Source: Lonicera japonica
Lineage: Eukaryota; Streptophyta; Magnoliopsida; Dipsacales; Caprifoliaceae
Assembly (NCBI GenBank): GCA_021464415.1
Contig: CM038467.1
Location: 29,877,248-29,941,247, forward strand
Direction of reading: 5' to 3'
DNA: 64,000 bases
Numbering within the stretch: the stretch's first letter is position 1; each line of letters opens with the position of its first letter. The position numbers were made by a program, and so were the translations under genes. The notes under the pieces are model-generated. The model was not told where the DNA came from and made no database searches. It worked only from the letters and a program-made list of their open reading frames with translations. Positions 23,501 through 37,376 of the stretch are shown piece after piece.

Positions 23501-26500
23501 TTTATGGGTTAGCTTCTGATGCTCTTACAAGAGATATATTATTGGAGGAAAGGAGAGCTGATCTGGTAAATTTTACAAAACCTTCCTTTATTTACTATTT
23601 TGCTTTGCGAGCATATCTGTTCATCCTTTTTTTTTGACAAGACATTCGTTTATTCATCTCAATATGCTCTTTCCCTTCTTGTGCTGTTATTTGGTGCTCA
23701 TTGATATGTCTAATCTGTCAGTCTCTGTATCTTTGTGTCTGAAACACATGCTCCCCTTAGGCACGCAATTACTTGCATGATGTGGGTGTACCTCAAGTAG
23801 ACCCATCTTGTATTTTTATTCACTCCTTCATTCATGCACTTGTTTTGTAAGCTTTCTATCGTTCCTTTCATAAACTTATATATGATTATCACTCCTCATT
23901 CAAGGAGAAGGTATAATATATATATGCTTATTTTAAATGTTCTGCCCCTCGAGTGTGTAGAATCAGATAGTAGCCAGATTGAGGATCTGAGGTTGAACAA
24001 GTTCTCTGAAAATATAATATAAAAAGAGCTTAGACAGAAAGTAAAGAATTCTTTCAACTTAAAGAGGATATCTTGACACCTTGTCTTAACTGCTTAGCTG
24101 ATGAAAATTATTTGACATGTATGCTCAGTTTGATACTGCAATAGTTATGAATAGCTGCCCTCTTATACATTAGGGCTCATTAAATACTGCTGGAAACTTC
24201 ACCAAATTTATTACTCCATTTAAAATATGTGCACCTTTAGACATTGTAGGCCTATGTCGTTTTCTTTCTGATATTGTGAAAGGGCATATCTGATCTTATA
24301 AGTTGTCTATCTTCCTATTGTTAAAGAGTATCCCACTACCTAACAACTTAAGTTTTTGGGAGAGATGGTTTCTAACATGGTATTAGAGCTCAAGTTTTGC
24401 AAGGTCTCGGGTTCAAATCCTCTTGCTTGCATTTGTTCCCGTTTGTGTTTGTGCAGTACGCATGTTGTTGGTTGTTTGGTTTGGTTTGGTTTGTCTCTCC
24501 ACGTGCGAGTGGGGGTCGCACGTGAGGGGGAGTGTTGAAGAGTATGATATACATTGTTGGCCCACTACCTAACAATTTAAGCTTTTGGGAGAGATGGTTC
24601 CTAACACCTATTAAGGTGATGATCTTGTTTTCCCTGTTTCTGGTTTTGTTCATCTAATGGTAACTAGAATTGATACTCAGGACTGATCTTTTTTTTTTCT
24701 TGAATTACATGCAACAAAAAATTTACTCATTTACTTTGTTTTGAACTTTATGATTTGTTCTTCGGGTCTCGACTTGTAATTGCATAGTGTTGATTGGTTT
24801 TTTATAACTAGATTCTGGTTCTTTGTCGGAGTTCAAAGAATTTATTAGTTAATTTGTTTTTATGTGAACGTGTATGTTGTTTATACACTTGGTTTCCTTA
24901 AATTTGTATGATTTTCTTTGCAGGTTCATTCTGCGGCGACAATATTGGACAAGAATAACCTGGTAAAGTATGATAGGAAAAGTGGGTATTTCCAGGTCAC
25001 TGACTTGGGGCGCATTGCTAGTTATTACTATATAACTCATGGGACAATATCCACATACAATGAGCATTTGAAGCCAACTATGGGTGACATTGAACTTTGC
25101 CAGTTGTTTTCACTCAGTGAGGAATTCAAATATGTCACTGTGAGGCAAGATGAGAAGATGGAACTGGCAAAGCTTTTAGATCGCGTACCCATTCCTGTCA
25201 AGGAAAGTTTGGAAGAGCCTAGTGCCAAGATCAATGTTTTACTCCAAGCATATATTTCTCAACTAAAGCTTGAAGGACTTTCTCTAACATCTGACATGGT
25301 ATTCATAACTCAGGTATGTCCTGGTCCTTAATGACTTTGTGCCCTTCTCTGTTTCACTTACGTGTTGTTAAAGTTGAACTAATAAGCAAATTTATGGGGT
25401 GTTTGATTACGTGTGATTTTCTTTTGCAGAGTGCTGGACGTCTTATGCGAGCGCTTTTTGAGATTGTTTTGAAAAGAGGATGGGCGCAGTTAACTGAGAA
25501 GGCTCTGAACTTGTGCAAAATGGTTAACAAAAGGATGTGGAGTGTACAAACTCCACTTCGCCAGTTCAATGGGATCCCAAATGAAATTTTGATGAAGTTG
25601 GAGAAGAAAGATTTGGCTTGGGAAAGGTATTATGATCTCTCACCACAGGAGATTGGAGAGCTCATTCGGTTTCCTAAGATGGGAAGAAACCTTCACAAGT
25701 TCATTCACCAGTTCCCCAAACTCAACTTGGCAGCGCATGTTCAGCCAATAACTCGTACTGTTTTGAGGGTTGAGCTCACTATTACCCCCGACTTTCAGTG
25801 GGAGGACAAAGTTCATGGCTATGTGGAGCCGTTTTGGGTTATTGTGGAGGATAATGATGGGGAATATGTTCTCCATCATGAATATTTCATGCTGAAGAAA
25901 CAGTATATTGACGAGGACCACACTTTAAATTTCACAGTTCCAATTTATGAACCACTGCCTCCTCAGTACTTCATCCGTGTTGTGTCAGACAGATGGCTTG
26001 GGTCACAGTCTGTTTTGCCCGTTTCTTTCAGGCACCTTATCCTACCTGAGAAATATCCCCCGCCAACTGAGTTGTTAGACCTGCAACCATTGCCCGTGAC
26101 TGCATTACGGAATCCCTCATATGAAGCTCTATATCAAGAGTTTAAGCACTTCAACCCTGTTCAAACTCAGGTGTTCACGGTCTTGTACAACACGGACGAT
26201 AATGTCTTGGTTGCCGCACCTACTGGGAGTGGGAAGACCATATGTGCAGAATTCGCCATACTGAGGAACCATCAGAAAGGACCTGATGGTGTCATGCGTG
26301 CTGTGTATATTGCTCCTGTCGAAGCTCTTGCAAAGGAACGGTATAATGACTGGAAGAGGAAGTTTGGAGAGGGTCTTGGGATGAAAGTTGTTGAATTGAC
26401 TGGTGAGACAGCAACAGATCTGAAACTGCTCGAGAAGGGTCAAGTAATAATCAGCACTCCTGATAAATGGGATGCTTTATCGCGCCGATGGAAGCAGCGG

Positions 26501-28591
26501 AAGCACATTCAGCAAGTTAGCCTATTCATCATTGACGAACTGCATCTGATTGGGGGTCAAGGCGGTCCTGTCTTGGAGGTGATAGTCTCTAGGATGAGAT
26601 ATATTGCAAGCCAGGGTGAGAATAAGATACGTATTGTAGCTTTGTCAACTTCCCTTGCAAATGCAAAGGATCTTGGGGAATGGATTGGTGCTACATCTCA
26701 TGGTCTATTCAATTTTCCTCCTGGTGTCAGGCCAGTGCCCTTGGAGATACACATTCAGGGCATTGATATAGCCAACTTTGAAGCGAGGATGCAAGCGATG
26801 ACCAAGCCCACATATACCTCAATTGTCCAGCATGCGAAAAGTGGGAAACCTGCCATTGTATTTGTTCCTACTAGGAAGCATGCTCGCCTTACTGCTGTGG
26901 ACCTGATGACGTATTCAAGCGTGGACAGTGGAGACAAGCCTATTTTCTTACTACAGCTTGCTGGAGATCTAGAGCCTTTTATTAGCAGAATTAAGGAACC
27001 TATGTTGAGAGAGACGCTGCAATACGGGGTGGGATATTTGCATGAAGGTTTGACTACAACAGATCAGGATATTGTGAGAACACTTTTTGAAACTGGCTGG
27101 ATTCAAGTTTGTGTAATTAGCAGTTCAATGTGTTGGGGAGCTCCCCTTCGTGCGCACTTGGTGGTTGTGATGGGGACACAGTTCTATGATGGGCGAGAAA
27201 ATGCTCACACTGATTATCCAGTAACTGATCTTTTGCAGATGATGGGTCATGCTAGTCGACCTCTTGTGGATAACTCTGGCAAGTGTGTGATATTTTGCCA
27301 TGCACCACGTAAAGAATACTACAAGAAGTTTTTGTATGAAGCATTCCCAGTCGAAAGCCATTTGCACCACTTCCTGCATGATAATTTGAATGCAGAGGTG
27401 GTTGTTGGAGTAATCACGAGCAAGCAAGACGCTGTGGATTATCTCACATGGACATTCATGTACAGGAGGCTCACACAGAATCCAAACTACTACAATCTTC
27501 AGGGTGTTAGTCAAAGGCATCTTTCCGATCACCTATCGGAGCTTGTGGAGAACACACTAAGTGATTTGGAAGCAAGTAAATGTGTTGCTATAGAGGAAGA
27601 CATTTATCTCTCCCCTTCGAACCTTGGCCTGATAGCATCGTATTACTATATCAGTTACACAACCATAGAACGTTTCAGTTCTTCTTTGACTTCCAAAACA
27701 AAGTTGAAGGGTCTTCTAGAGATTCTGGCTTCTGCTTCAGAGTACGAACTTCTTCCAATACGCCCTGGGGAAGAAGAGTTGTTAAGAAGGTTGATCAATC
27801 ACCAGCGGTTCTCCTTTGACAACCCCAAATGCACTGACCCGCATGTTAAAGCAAATGCACTGCTACAAGCCCACTTCTCGAGGCAGCAGTTGGGTGGGAA
27901 TTTGGCATCTGACCAGCAAGAGGTTCTGCTTTCTGCCAGTAGGCTTCTTCAAGCAATGGTTGATGTTATTTCCAGCAATGGCTGGCTAAGCTTGGCACTT
28001 CTTACTATGGAAGTGAGCCAGATGGTGACTCAGGGTATGTGGGAGCGTGACTCCATGCTTCTACAGCTTCCGCACTTCACAAAGGACCTGGTTAAGCAGT
28101 GCCAAGAAAAGGGCATAGAATCCGTGTTTGATCTGTTGGAGATGGAGGACAATGAGAGGCGGGAGCTGTTGCAGATGTCAGACTCTCAGTTGATGGACAT
28201 TGCCAAAACTTGCAACCGATTCCCTAACATCGATTTGACATACGAGGTGGACAGTGAGAACGCGAGGGCCGGGGAAGACATAAGTATGGTGGTGACTCTT
28301 GAGCGTGATCTCGAGGGAAGGACAGAGGTGGGACCCGTTGATGCCCCGAGATATCCCAAAGCCAAAGAAGAAGGATGGTGGCTAGTGGTTGGTGATACTA
28401 AAAGCAACCAGGTCCTAGCCATCAAAAGGGTACCCCAGCAAAGGAAGTCAAAGGTGAAGCTTGAGTTTGCTGCTCCTGGAGAAGCTGGAAAAAAGACGTA
28501 TGCTCTTTATTTCATGTGTGATTCTTACATGGGCTGTGACCAGGAGTATAACGTTGTCGTTGATGTGAAAGAACCATCTCCTGAAGATTAG
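20594..28591 (+). CDS. BRR2: U5 snRNP 200-kDa helicase BRR2 (DExH-box), with one frameshift
   Basis: BRR2 is the Ski2-like RNA helicase of the U5 snRNP that unwinds U4/U6 to activate the spliceosome. Exons are 20594-23565, 24924-25313 and 25430-28591, with GT-AG introns. Allowing one missing base, the product is about 2,174 residues, close to the plant family's usual 2,170. An acidic, charged N-terminus precedes two helicase-Sec63 cassettes. The first has Walker A APTGAGKT (about 538-545), DEIH (about 650) and SATLPN. The second has APTGSGKT (about 1384), DELH (about 1490) and STSLAN instead of SAT, as expected for the degenerate second cassette. Near 21865-21874, in a DR-dipeptide repeat followed by a G5 run, the frame shifts by one base. 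Everything else is open, so a sequencing or assembly slip is as likely as a real mutation. Confidence 0.95.
23566..24923 (+). other. BRR2 first coding-region intron (1,358 bp)
   Basis: Donor GATCTG|GTAAAT and acceptor TTTGCAG|GTTCAT keep the helicase reading frame. It is much longer than the second intron (116 bp, 25314-25429), partly because a TRIM retroelement sits in it at 24319-24606. Confidence 0.9.
24319..24606 (+). mobile_element. TRIM (terminal-repeat retrotransposon in miniature), complete, 288 bp
   Basis: LTR 1 (24319-24377) and LTR 2 (24533-24606) both start TGTT and end CTAACA, sharing CCCACTACCTAACAA and GGGAGAGATGG. The PBS TGGTATTAGAGC follows LTR 1 directly. A polypurine tract (GTGAGGGGGAG) precedes LTR 2. 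The 5-bp duplication CCTAT occurs on both sides (24314-24318 and 24607-24611). LTR 1 is shorter because it lacks a stretch near its start. There is no coding capacity, as expected for TRIMs. It lies in sense orientation inside the BRR2 intron. Confidence 0.93.
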
Positions 28592-31092
28592 GGGGGAGGG
28601 AAGGGAAGAAGAAAGACTGATCTGTTACTTTAGATTTCGTTGTCAGTTTTTATTTTGTACCCACTTTTTGCCATTTCTAAGCTAGATTCTCTGTTATTAT
28701 GATATTTGTGTATTCAAGTCAACTCTACAAGATAGATGGTTGTATATCTGCCTGTCTCCCTTGAATTTTGGATACGTATTACGCCCGTAATTTGGATGAT
28801 ATCTGCATGTGACACTTGTGATGTCTGTCTCTCCTTGCCTGTAATTTTATCACAAATCATTTGATTGCATTCTGTCGATTTTGTTCTTCTTCCTATTTGG
28901 TCTCTATTGAAGTTCTATTTGGGGCCAAGCAGTGAATATTCTCACAATTATCTGGTAATTTCTTCTCTGCTGGATTTAGCTCAGGGAGCTTTAATTGAAT
29001 GCCATAAAGAACAGGTTTTCTGCAAATTGCTAATATTTTATACCATACGTTTTTTGTTGTCTATAATAACGTGAAAATTCGAATTGGTATGTGACTTCAT
29101 TTTGCAGATTACTATAGTTGAATTGCTTTCTTTCGCTTTCACTTCTTGAAGGTAACTCTGGATTTGATATTTATTTGTATTCGTAGTTTAGTGATACTAT
29201 GGACATGTTGAGTTTTTATTTTATTTTATTTTTTAATCTTTTGGTGTTTTCATGAACTTGATCATATTGAAATTCGTGTCAGCCAAGTAGATTTTATGTT
29301 ATAGCCATTGATTTATATGCTCCTCTTTAGTTGCCAACTTGCTTCATCTGGTGAGATTAGGTTATTTTATCATTGGATTTATGTAGTCTGAATCGAATCA
29401 GCCAAATATCCATTATTGCTTGATTATATAAGCAGGACAAAGATCATCGCAAGAGTATGGATTGCAGTTGTGTTAAACCTCTAATTTGTTACTAGATTAA
29501 AGGTACGGTCAAAACACCAGTTTCGCATTACCAATTGTTGAATTGTGCTTTTTGTTTCTAAATCGTCCTCAATCGTCTTTTGGATTGGTCATCAAATTTC
29601 GTATGGAATTTAATATAATGTGATGGAACCGTACCCTTATTGTACTCCGAATTTCGTGATACACTTGCATATATGACGTGTTTATGAGTGCTTCCACGTA
29701 GATACAGAATTGTTCTCCTGATTTTGCAAATGTTGCCTTTGAATCTAGTTTTGGATCGTGCATCTGTGTGGTTAATTATGATATAGTTTTCTTTCCTTCT
29801 TGATAAAACAGGATATTATGACCTCTCTGGAATTGTGCTTTTGATTTTCAAGACAGGCTTATTCTGCTCATGTTTACCAATGTTTGGTATCAAAATATGT
29901 ATGCACAAATACTCTTTTCTTTAGGACATGATGAATTTTTTCAATACATCAAGGAATCATCATTTGGTACATCTATGTTAGTTTACGCTTAATTTTTAGT
30001 GATTACTGGACTATTTCCACATAAATTTTGTGATTGTCTGAATTTTTCTTTATGCTCGCCCCATGAAAGTAAAAACCTTGCTTGTGATTATTGGACTATT
30101 TCCATATTTATATAGATATTCATCATTCTGAAGATACTTTGTATTTGCTGTCTTCTTTGATATCTGCTGTTTGGGGGGCGGGCGGGCAGGGTACTTAAAA
30201 AATGATGAAAATTTCCAGATTTTAGCATCATTTGTGCACTAAATCCTACAATTAAAGATATAGATTTGAGTGCAAATTTGTTTCTAGACAATATAAATAT
30301 TCTTGCCAAATCTTTGGTGGGCGGTAGTGGTAAATGTGGTTGGTGAGGATTAGCGACCGCTGATGATAATAAAGAAATAAAAGATTTTGGTAAGGGTACA
30401 ATTGATCATTCAAAAAAAGGGTTGCATACTTGCATCTTTTTAGTGGAGAAATGTTGAAAATTGTTTTTATGACTAAAATAAATTGGGAAGCAAGTTCTCC
30501 TTGTAGTATGGAACAGTAAGGTTTCCTTGACATAAATATAATTGTGGGTGAGGCATTTGAAACTCAATTTATCATTAAAAGTCAAATATAAGCTTAAACT
30601 TGCATAATAAAAATGTAAGTTTTCACATAGAACGCCAATATTCAAACTATATATTGACATTTCGCCCACGTAGTTGGAGGGGGAATAGGACTCAAATTTA
30701 GGCGTTTTGTATTAACATCTTTTACTACTTGAGTTAAAGTTCAGGTAGTATGAACTTAATTTTAAATTTGAAAATAAAAGAAATATTTGTTTGGTCTTGG
30801 TATTAACGCGCGTGACACGTGAATATTTATTTTCCATGAGTTAAAGTACCCCAAAGATCTAGGTGGAATATATTAAATGCTTAAAAAGGCCAGTAAAGCA
30901 ACATGATTATATATACCTTTGCATTTATTGGGCAATAAGATTGCTTCCTAATCCAAAACCAAAAAGACATTTAAGCTTCAAATTGAAGGATTTGGTGAGC
31001 TTTTCCTTTCGATTTTCACCTAACAAAGTACGCAATGTTGCCTATGAATTTATGAGCTCCTAACAACTCACTAGCAGATTATCAATGAGATG
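28592..31092. other. BRR2 3'UTR and AT-rich intergenic DNA
   Basis: The first few hundred bases are presumably the BRR2 3'UTR (T-rich, with ATTTTGTACCC near 28650). No further gene is recognised. A GC-rich patch (GGGGGGCGGGCGGGCAGGG near 30173) stands out from the AT-rich background. Confidence 0.5.
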
Positions 31093-31832
31093 TCATTATT
31101 ATGTGTGGGTTAAGTAGAAATTACTTTAAATCATTTTCTCTTTTCGTGTTCGTTATGCTCTTCTAAATCCAATCGCACCTAGAACTATTTAGTGCACAAA
31201 AGTAACATAACGATTTTTCTAGATGGATATATTTATGTGACGTAGAAGTATTAATCTAGAGAAAATTCATTGGTTTAAATGAATTGTGATCAACATAATT
31301 CCATGTGGATTTAACATTGTAGCCAAAACAAGTTGATCGTACCGGTTATGGCATTTTTTGTCCATCTAATTCTTTTTATATATGTTCCATGCATATGTTC
31401 GGCTAGAATTATTGGTACCATAACTAGTAAAACCTTGTATATGGCATGTTTGGTATGATGAATTAAAAAAAATAAAGGAAATAAGAAAGATGGAAATTTG
31501 GAGGACCCTGTATTTTATTCTTGATAATCTAACTAAAAAAAAAATTTCGTCACAACAAATTATTTATATAATTATTCATGATAACGTTTGTCTTAAAGAC
31601 ACATGTTAAAAATCTATAAATAGAAAGAACAAGATCAATATTGACAATTATTCAAAATTTTATTAGTTTCATTTATGAGTGTTAACATATACATCAAAAA
31701 TAAATTTTAACAATTTTCTTGTATTATATTTTTGAATACCAAACAAAGGAAATTAAATATTCCACCCACTATTACGTATTCGTTTGTGAACAACCACAAC
31801 CACCATGCATTAATACACACAAACATCTGTAT

Positions 31833-33332
31833 CTAACTCTTGGGAGCAAACTTTGACTTAATTTTCTCAACCTCCTTGGTACCAATCTGGAAAGCCTTAG
31901 TCAACACATCATTAGGGATCTCCGGCGCCGCCGCGAAAAGTGCGGCAGGGATCGACTGAGTCCCCGGCAACTGGCTATTAAAAGCCGCGATCACCGAAGC
32001 CTTCTCCTTCCCATTATTCTTCTGGAAGTGAACTAAACCTTTCGGAAAAACAAATATTTCGCCCACCTTGATCGTTTTCGAGATTAGGGCGTTGGCGGTG
32101 GTGATGAACCCTACGTCGAGTTCTCCATTGAGGACGAAGATGATCTCGGTGGCGCGTGGGTGGGTGTGTGGCGGATTTAGGCCACCGGGGACATAGTCTA
32201 TGCGGGAGAGGGAGACACCGAGGGTGTTGAGGCCTGGGATTTTTTGGACATTGGCGGCGGTGACAAGTGAACCTGCGGTGGTGTTGACCTTTCCCGGTTT
32301 GGCTAGGCCGGCGAAAAAGAAGTCGTCCGCGGTTGTATTCTCTTTACAAGCGTAACCATTTAGTTTCACACCTAATTTAAACAACGCACAAACTCATTAA
32401 TACATCCTATATAACTATATGCATGGTTCAAAAAACTGATAAGAATTTCATTTTCTTTTGAGGAATGCATAATAAATTAATTAACATGAGAAAAAGGATC
32501 AATTCAGTTCGAAACTATTTCTTTTAGGAACCTATGTTGGTCGAGTTGGTAATATATGTTGTAAGTGCAACTAGTGAGACTGAGAATACAAAGTCTTCTT
32601 TACAGCCATACTCACACACTGACAAAGAGGATATTAATGTTGTATTTGCAAATAATGAGACTCGTACTTGAGACTTCTAACTTCGAGTGAAAATTTTCAA
32701 GACAACCTCCCGTGCTTGATTTTATATTTTGAAGTGTTGTGTTTATTTTATATTCTGAGTGCCTTTACTATTCAATATTATATTAAGTGACAAATTAATC
32801 AAAAGGATGTTGCCAGAAATTTTTACCTCAGCAGCATTCACTCTCGTTTAAAAGTCGTAGGTTTTCATCTCTTGCTCTCTAGTAACCATTGAACAATTTT
32901 GTGTCGTGGTTCAATAGAGTAAATGTCTTTTTATAAAAAAAAATTCTTTTAGAAGAACAATATTTACTCTTTTCACAAAAAATAAGAATAATGGCAAAGA
33001 ACAATATATATATAGTTATTCTTATTTGCTTCATTTACTCAATAATTATACCAAGTGTATTTAATGAGTTGTTTATTTCGAGAATATACATCACACTAAT
33101 GCAATGTGTATGAATAATTGGTAAATAAATCCGATAATTGTGACATTTCTCAAAACTAAAACATGAGTCTTCTTGTAAGCAAAAAAAATATAACAGAGAA
33201 GAAGTAGAAAGATTTACCAGAAGTGAGATCCGCAACACAAATATCTTGAAGCAAGTCAGGATCCGCATAAGCTTTGATTAACACCACACTCATTACCATT
33301 AATCCAACCAACAACTTATCAACACTCCCCAT
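31833..33332 (-). CDS. germin-like protein, copy A
   Basis: Germin-like proteins are secreted, cell-wall cupin glycoproteins that bind manganese; some have oxalate oxidase or superoxide dismutase activity. Exon 1 (33218-33332) encodes a signal peptide cut before ADPDLLQD and holds the first conserved Cys (DICVAD). Exon 2 (31833-32371) starts after TTAAATTAG. The joined product is 217 residues, the family's normal size. The cupin boxes are intact: PHTHPRATE (two His and Glu ligands) and GEIFVFPKGLVHFQ (third His). Cys in YACKEN can pair with the exon 1 Cys, and NTT is a likely N-glycosylation site. No disabling change is seen. Activity cannot be told from sequence. Confidence 0.95.
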
Positions 33333-33492
33333 AACTAGTAAATAATAAATAAAAATATTTCCTTCTATTTATGTGGTATGTATTTTTGCCTAAGGTTATA
33401 TTGTAACCCAATGGAAACTAAAGAAAATTATAAATAAAACCCAAATGGAGAGAAGTTGGTTGGGAGTCTGAATTGGAATCAGAAAAGTGGGT

Positions 33493-33500
33493 CATTTATA
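33493..33500 (-). promoter_or_regulatory. TATA box of germin-like copy A
   Basis: The minus strand reads CTATAAATGA about 160 bp upstream of the ATG. The equivalent position of copy B has TATAAATAA. Confidence 0.65.
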
Positions 33501-36500
33501 GAGACAAAGCTGTAGAGAGAGGGGTGGGGTGGGTACTTGGAGTCAAAGTAAAAGTGGGTCGGAATGAAATTAATTAATTAATTAATTAGGGGTGATCGAT
33601 ATTATATATATATATATATATATAGATTAATTCCAAGTAGCGTACGGCCGATTTTGCTCATTTGACACTATCTGTCACATTCCGTGACTTGCACGTGGTT
33701 TGATCCACATATAATAATATAAGTTCCACAATATTTTTACGTCATCGTGTACATTTGTTTTCAACAGTTTTGACTTGGATTTTGAATTCTTGTTTTTTCA
33801 ATATACAAAAGATATACGAATAAATATATTTGGTGTCTGATTAATTTATATTGATCCTACAATAACCAAGTCTTTTGATTTGGTGGTATAAAATTAATTT
33901 TAGTACAGTTTATAAGGTTAATTGAGTTTGCTCTTCAGATCAATTTTGATAATTGTTAAAGAACTTTTTGGTTAGCCGCAATCTCGCACTGCGAGCGGAA
34001 ATTAGTTCAGGTGCATAAAAGCTGACTCGAGTACCACATAAGCAAGAAAAAAAAAATTATTTTATAACCGCATGCAACAAATGTAGCATGGGCCGGGTTT
34101 GATAAAACACTGTTATGTATTATAAATGATATCAGAAAGTTGAATTCAACTAAGTTTCCTATCATACGTTAAACTCTTTAGCTGGAGGCGTGGGATGCTA
34201 ATGGGATTGGGATAGGAAGGCATGCGATGATGATGAGATTGGCGCCTGTATTCCGGATGCAAATTTGTTTCGCATGGAGTCCTTTGTCTTACCTTTTTTT
34301 TTTCTTTCTCTCCTATTTTTTTTTATCTCTTAACACTCTTAAATTATCTTACAACATTTATTTTCTTATTTTTTTTATCATACCACTATTTCAACATTCA
34401 AGTAAGTGAGATAAATTTATCATATTTATTATACAACTAAGTTTTCCATTGTAAATGCTCTTAGGGGAGGAGAAAAGTAAAAACAAAAATAACTTGAAAT
34501 TCTCGAAGTTTGAAATGTGTGAAATAAACACGAGTTCAATCATTTGTCAAATGGTATTTAACACAACTTCAAGTGGTGAAAGAGTAGTTACTTGCCAATG
34601 GTTTAGATACATATATGCAGGTTTAAATACATGATGCATATATGTATTGTGCAGAAAAAAAAACGAAGTGTACACACATGCACATCCGGCGCACTTCATG
34701 TTTAATATATATGTAGTATTTAAAATAATATGAGATAATATGCACAACTAGACTCGTTAAATTCTTGAAAAATAATAAAAAGAGTCAATCAAGTCAATCC
34801 ATCTTCTTCCTCTATAACCAGTTTTTTTTTTTTTTTTTTATGCGTAACTAGCAATGGTCATTAAAACATAGCAAATAACAAAATTTAGAGGAGGACAAAA
34901 ACTTTACTTATAATAAAGGCAAAGACAATGACAACTTAAAAGAAACAACTAAATTCTAAAGACCTTTTTAAATCTAGTCGGTTTTCGAATTTCTCTTTTA
35001 GCCCTTCCACAAAGATACTTCGGGATGTCAAATTAAAACTAATAAAACGTTCAAGGGTTTTTTTTATCAATCACATAAATCCTAACATTTTGGAAAGTGT
35101 CAAAAATATATTAAAATGAAGATGAGAAATAGGCCTACGCTTCATCATCATTCAGCGCATCAAACATCGTTTCAATTTACTTAAACTCAAATTGTTGCCC
35201 GTGGACAAAGCATTCAAATTATATATAACATCATTATATGGTCTCATAGTCTCAAATCAAAATTTGCATTACACTTTTACACTTTTACAAGCATAGTAAT
35301 TTGACATCATTGATAAATAACAATAAAATTTATTTATTGTAATAAATTTCGTTACACTGATTATATTTTTTTTTTAAAAATTAATTAAAAGCAACATATC
35401 AAAAACTAAAATAAACTTTTAATTTAAAAATAATTAAATTTTAAATAAAAATTATGTTATTGCTAAAATAATTATAATTAATATTAGAGCAATGTGCAAT
35501 TTTTGATGTATATGATATATATAAATTCTAAAAGTAATAATATATTTTAATAAAATTAAAATTGCTTAGATAATAGGAGCAGTGTTTAATACCTCAAAAA
35601 TTTGTTAATGATTTATTCTGGTAAAAGAATTATTAATTGTTTGTAGTTTCTTTCACACTTTTTGGTCTTTAATTAGCAGAAGGAAATGACTTAAAGCAAA
35701 TATATTAAAAAGACAGACAAACCAAAGTCGCTTGGATATAACGGATTGAACATTTATTTGGTGGTAGTGGCCCATGGTGTCTTGTAAATTGTCTCCAATG
35801 TGAAAGACTCAAATCACAACCAAACCCTACTCCCACATTTTTTTTAATCTCTTGCAAACTTCGTAAATTTTGGAATTATTTTAACTTTCTATTGGGTAAA
35901 AAGATTAAAAATGATAGCAAATATAATTTATTTTTACAAAAATTTAGAAAATAAATTGAGTGACGTATTGAAATATTCTCTTATTTTTTTATTTTTTTAT
36001 AGAAAAAAATTCTTTCAATGTCATAAAATAAATTTCTTTTAACAAACGTCAACTGTTATTCAATGAGCTTGATTGTGCCATATTTGGTAGAAGTTTTTTT
36101 TTTCCTTTTCAAGAATTTTAACTTGATAATTTATATATATAAGTTCACGAAATTTGAATAATCCGGTGTCAAGAATTGTAGAATGTCAACTTTTTGCTAA
36201 AGCTAAAACATATAACATATAGCATTACCAATTTTAGATCCTAGTTATTAAATGAGAGCCTTCGCTCTCTATATCTAACTAGCCTCTTAAGCTCTTTAGT
36301 TTATATCATAATAATAATAACAACAACAAGAAGAAGAACAACATCAATGTAAATGTGGGTGCTACTTAATTTTATGCAACATAACCCATTAATTAATATA
36401 TAATTTAATGAAAAATCAGTAAACTAGTGCAAAAAAAGGATATTGTTGGAGCTGATTTCCAAGACACTCTTAACTTCAAAGATGCAACCTACTTTAGCTC

Positions 36501-37349
36501 TCAAGTATCGAGTGTATTGGAGATGTTTAGACTCTTTTTTGGGCTATCTTCCCTCAAATTTTTCTCTCACGTAGATATATATTTGTATCTATATCTATAT
36601 ATGATTTTCTGGATTGAATGTTTATGAAATTTGGTGATGATAATTCATTTATTATCATATGGATATATTTCTTTACAATTTTTTATAAAAAAACTTAATC
36701 AATTTATGCATCCAAATAAAAATCAATTATTTTTCTTAAAATAAATAAATAAATTTACTGGCAAAATTTCTCACCCATTTCGGAAAAAAATTTCAGTTTG
36801 GGTAAAATTATGAGAAAAGGTGCACGCACTACGTACGTTTTGTACAAGAATTGTGAACAAAATTCAATATCGAATAGGCAAAACGTTGTTCACCGTTTAA
36901 TTTTTACCCCAAATAAAAGAGGCCCAAGAGCAAGTACCATTTGAAGTGATAAAATACGCACAATTACCAAGCAACGCAACAATGTTTTTAAATTCTACTC
37001 CCTTGCTGCTGATACGTGAGAAGTAAACTTTTCAACGGTTCGGTTGAAGACGTGTCGCAATTGGTGAAAAAAATACTATTTTTGAGATATTTTGAAGGTA
37101 ATTTTCAGTAGGATCTCACACTCAGTTGTAAAAGTTTATTATAGATTCATGTTTTTGTCCGTGAGTAAATCGAAATCGTATATTTATTTAATCGAAATAG
37201 TTATGGGGTGAATGAGAAATTGTCGCCCGAAGTGAGCTGTCTGAGATGAAAAAGGATAAATCTCACAAGGAAACTTCGTGGAAAAATTGATAGGTTTAAT
37301 TTATAAACGATCACCTCTTATGAGCTATTAAGAAAAACCAGGCTATCTC

Positions 37350-37376
37350 TTGCGCCTGCAGGGGCGCGAGGCGCAA
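37350..37376. repeat. GC-rich stem-loop
   Basis: TTGCGCCT and AGGCGCAA form a perfect 8-bp stem around an 11-bp GC-rich loop, inside otherwise AT-rich DNA between the two duplicated units. Confidence 0.7.

Larger units (their letters stand above)
31093..37015. repeat. tandem duplication unit A (germin-like locus)
   Basis: Matches unit B (37521-43988) in order over its length. Shared landmarks are GTTAAGTAGAAATTACTTTAA at the start, the gene, its intron, the promoter with TTAATTAATTAATTA and AAGTGGGTCGGAATG, the block TTTGGTGGTAGTGG near 35757, and AGCAACAATGTTTTT-like sequence at the end. Divergence outside the exons is substantial, so the duplication is not recent. Confidence 0.85.

Noticed and set aside
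24378..24425. tRNA-like A/B-box words (GGTTCAAATCC) in the BRR2 intron
   Set aside because: They lie in the internal region of a TRIM with a PBS and paired LTRs, and no cloverleaf forms.
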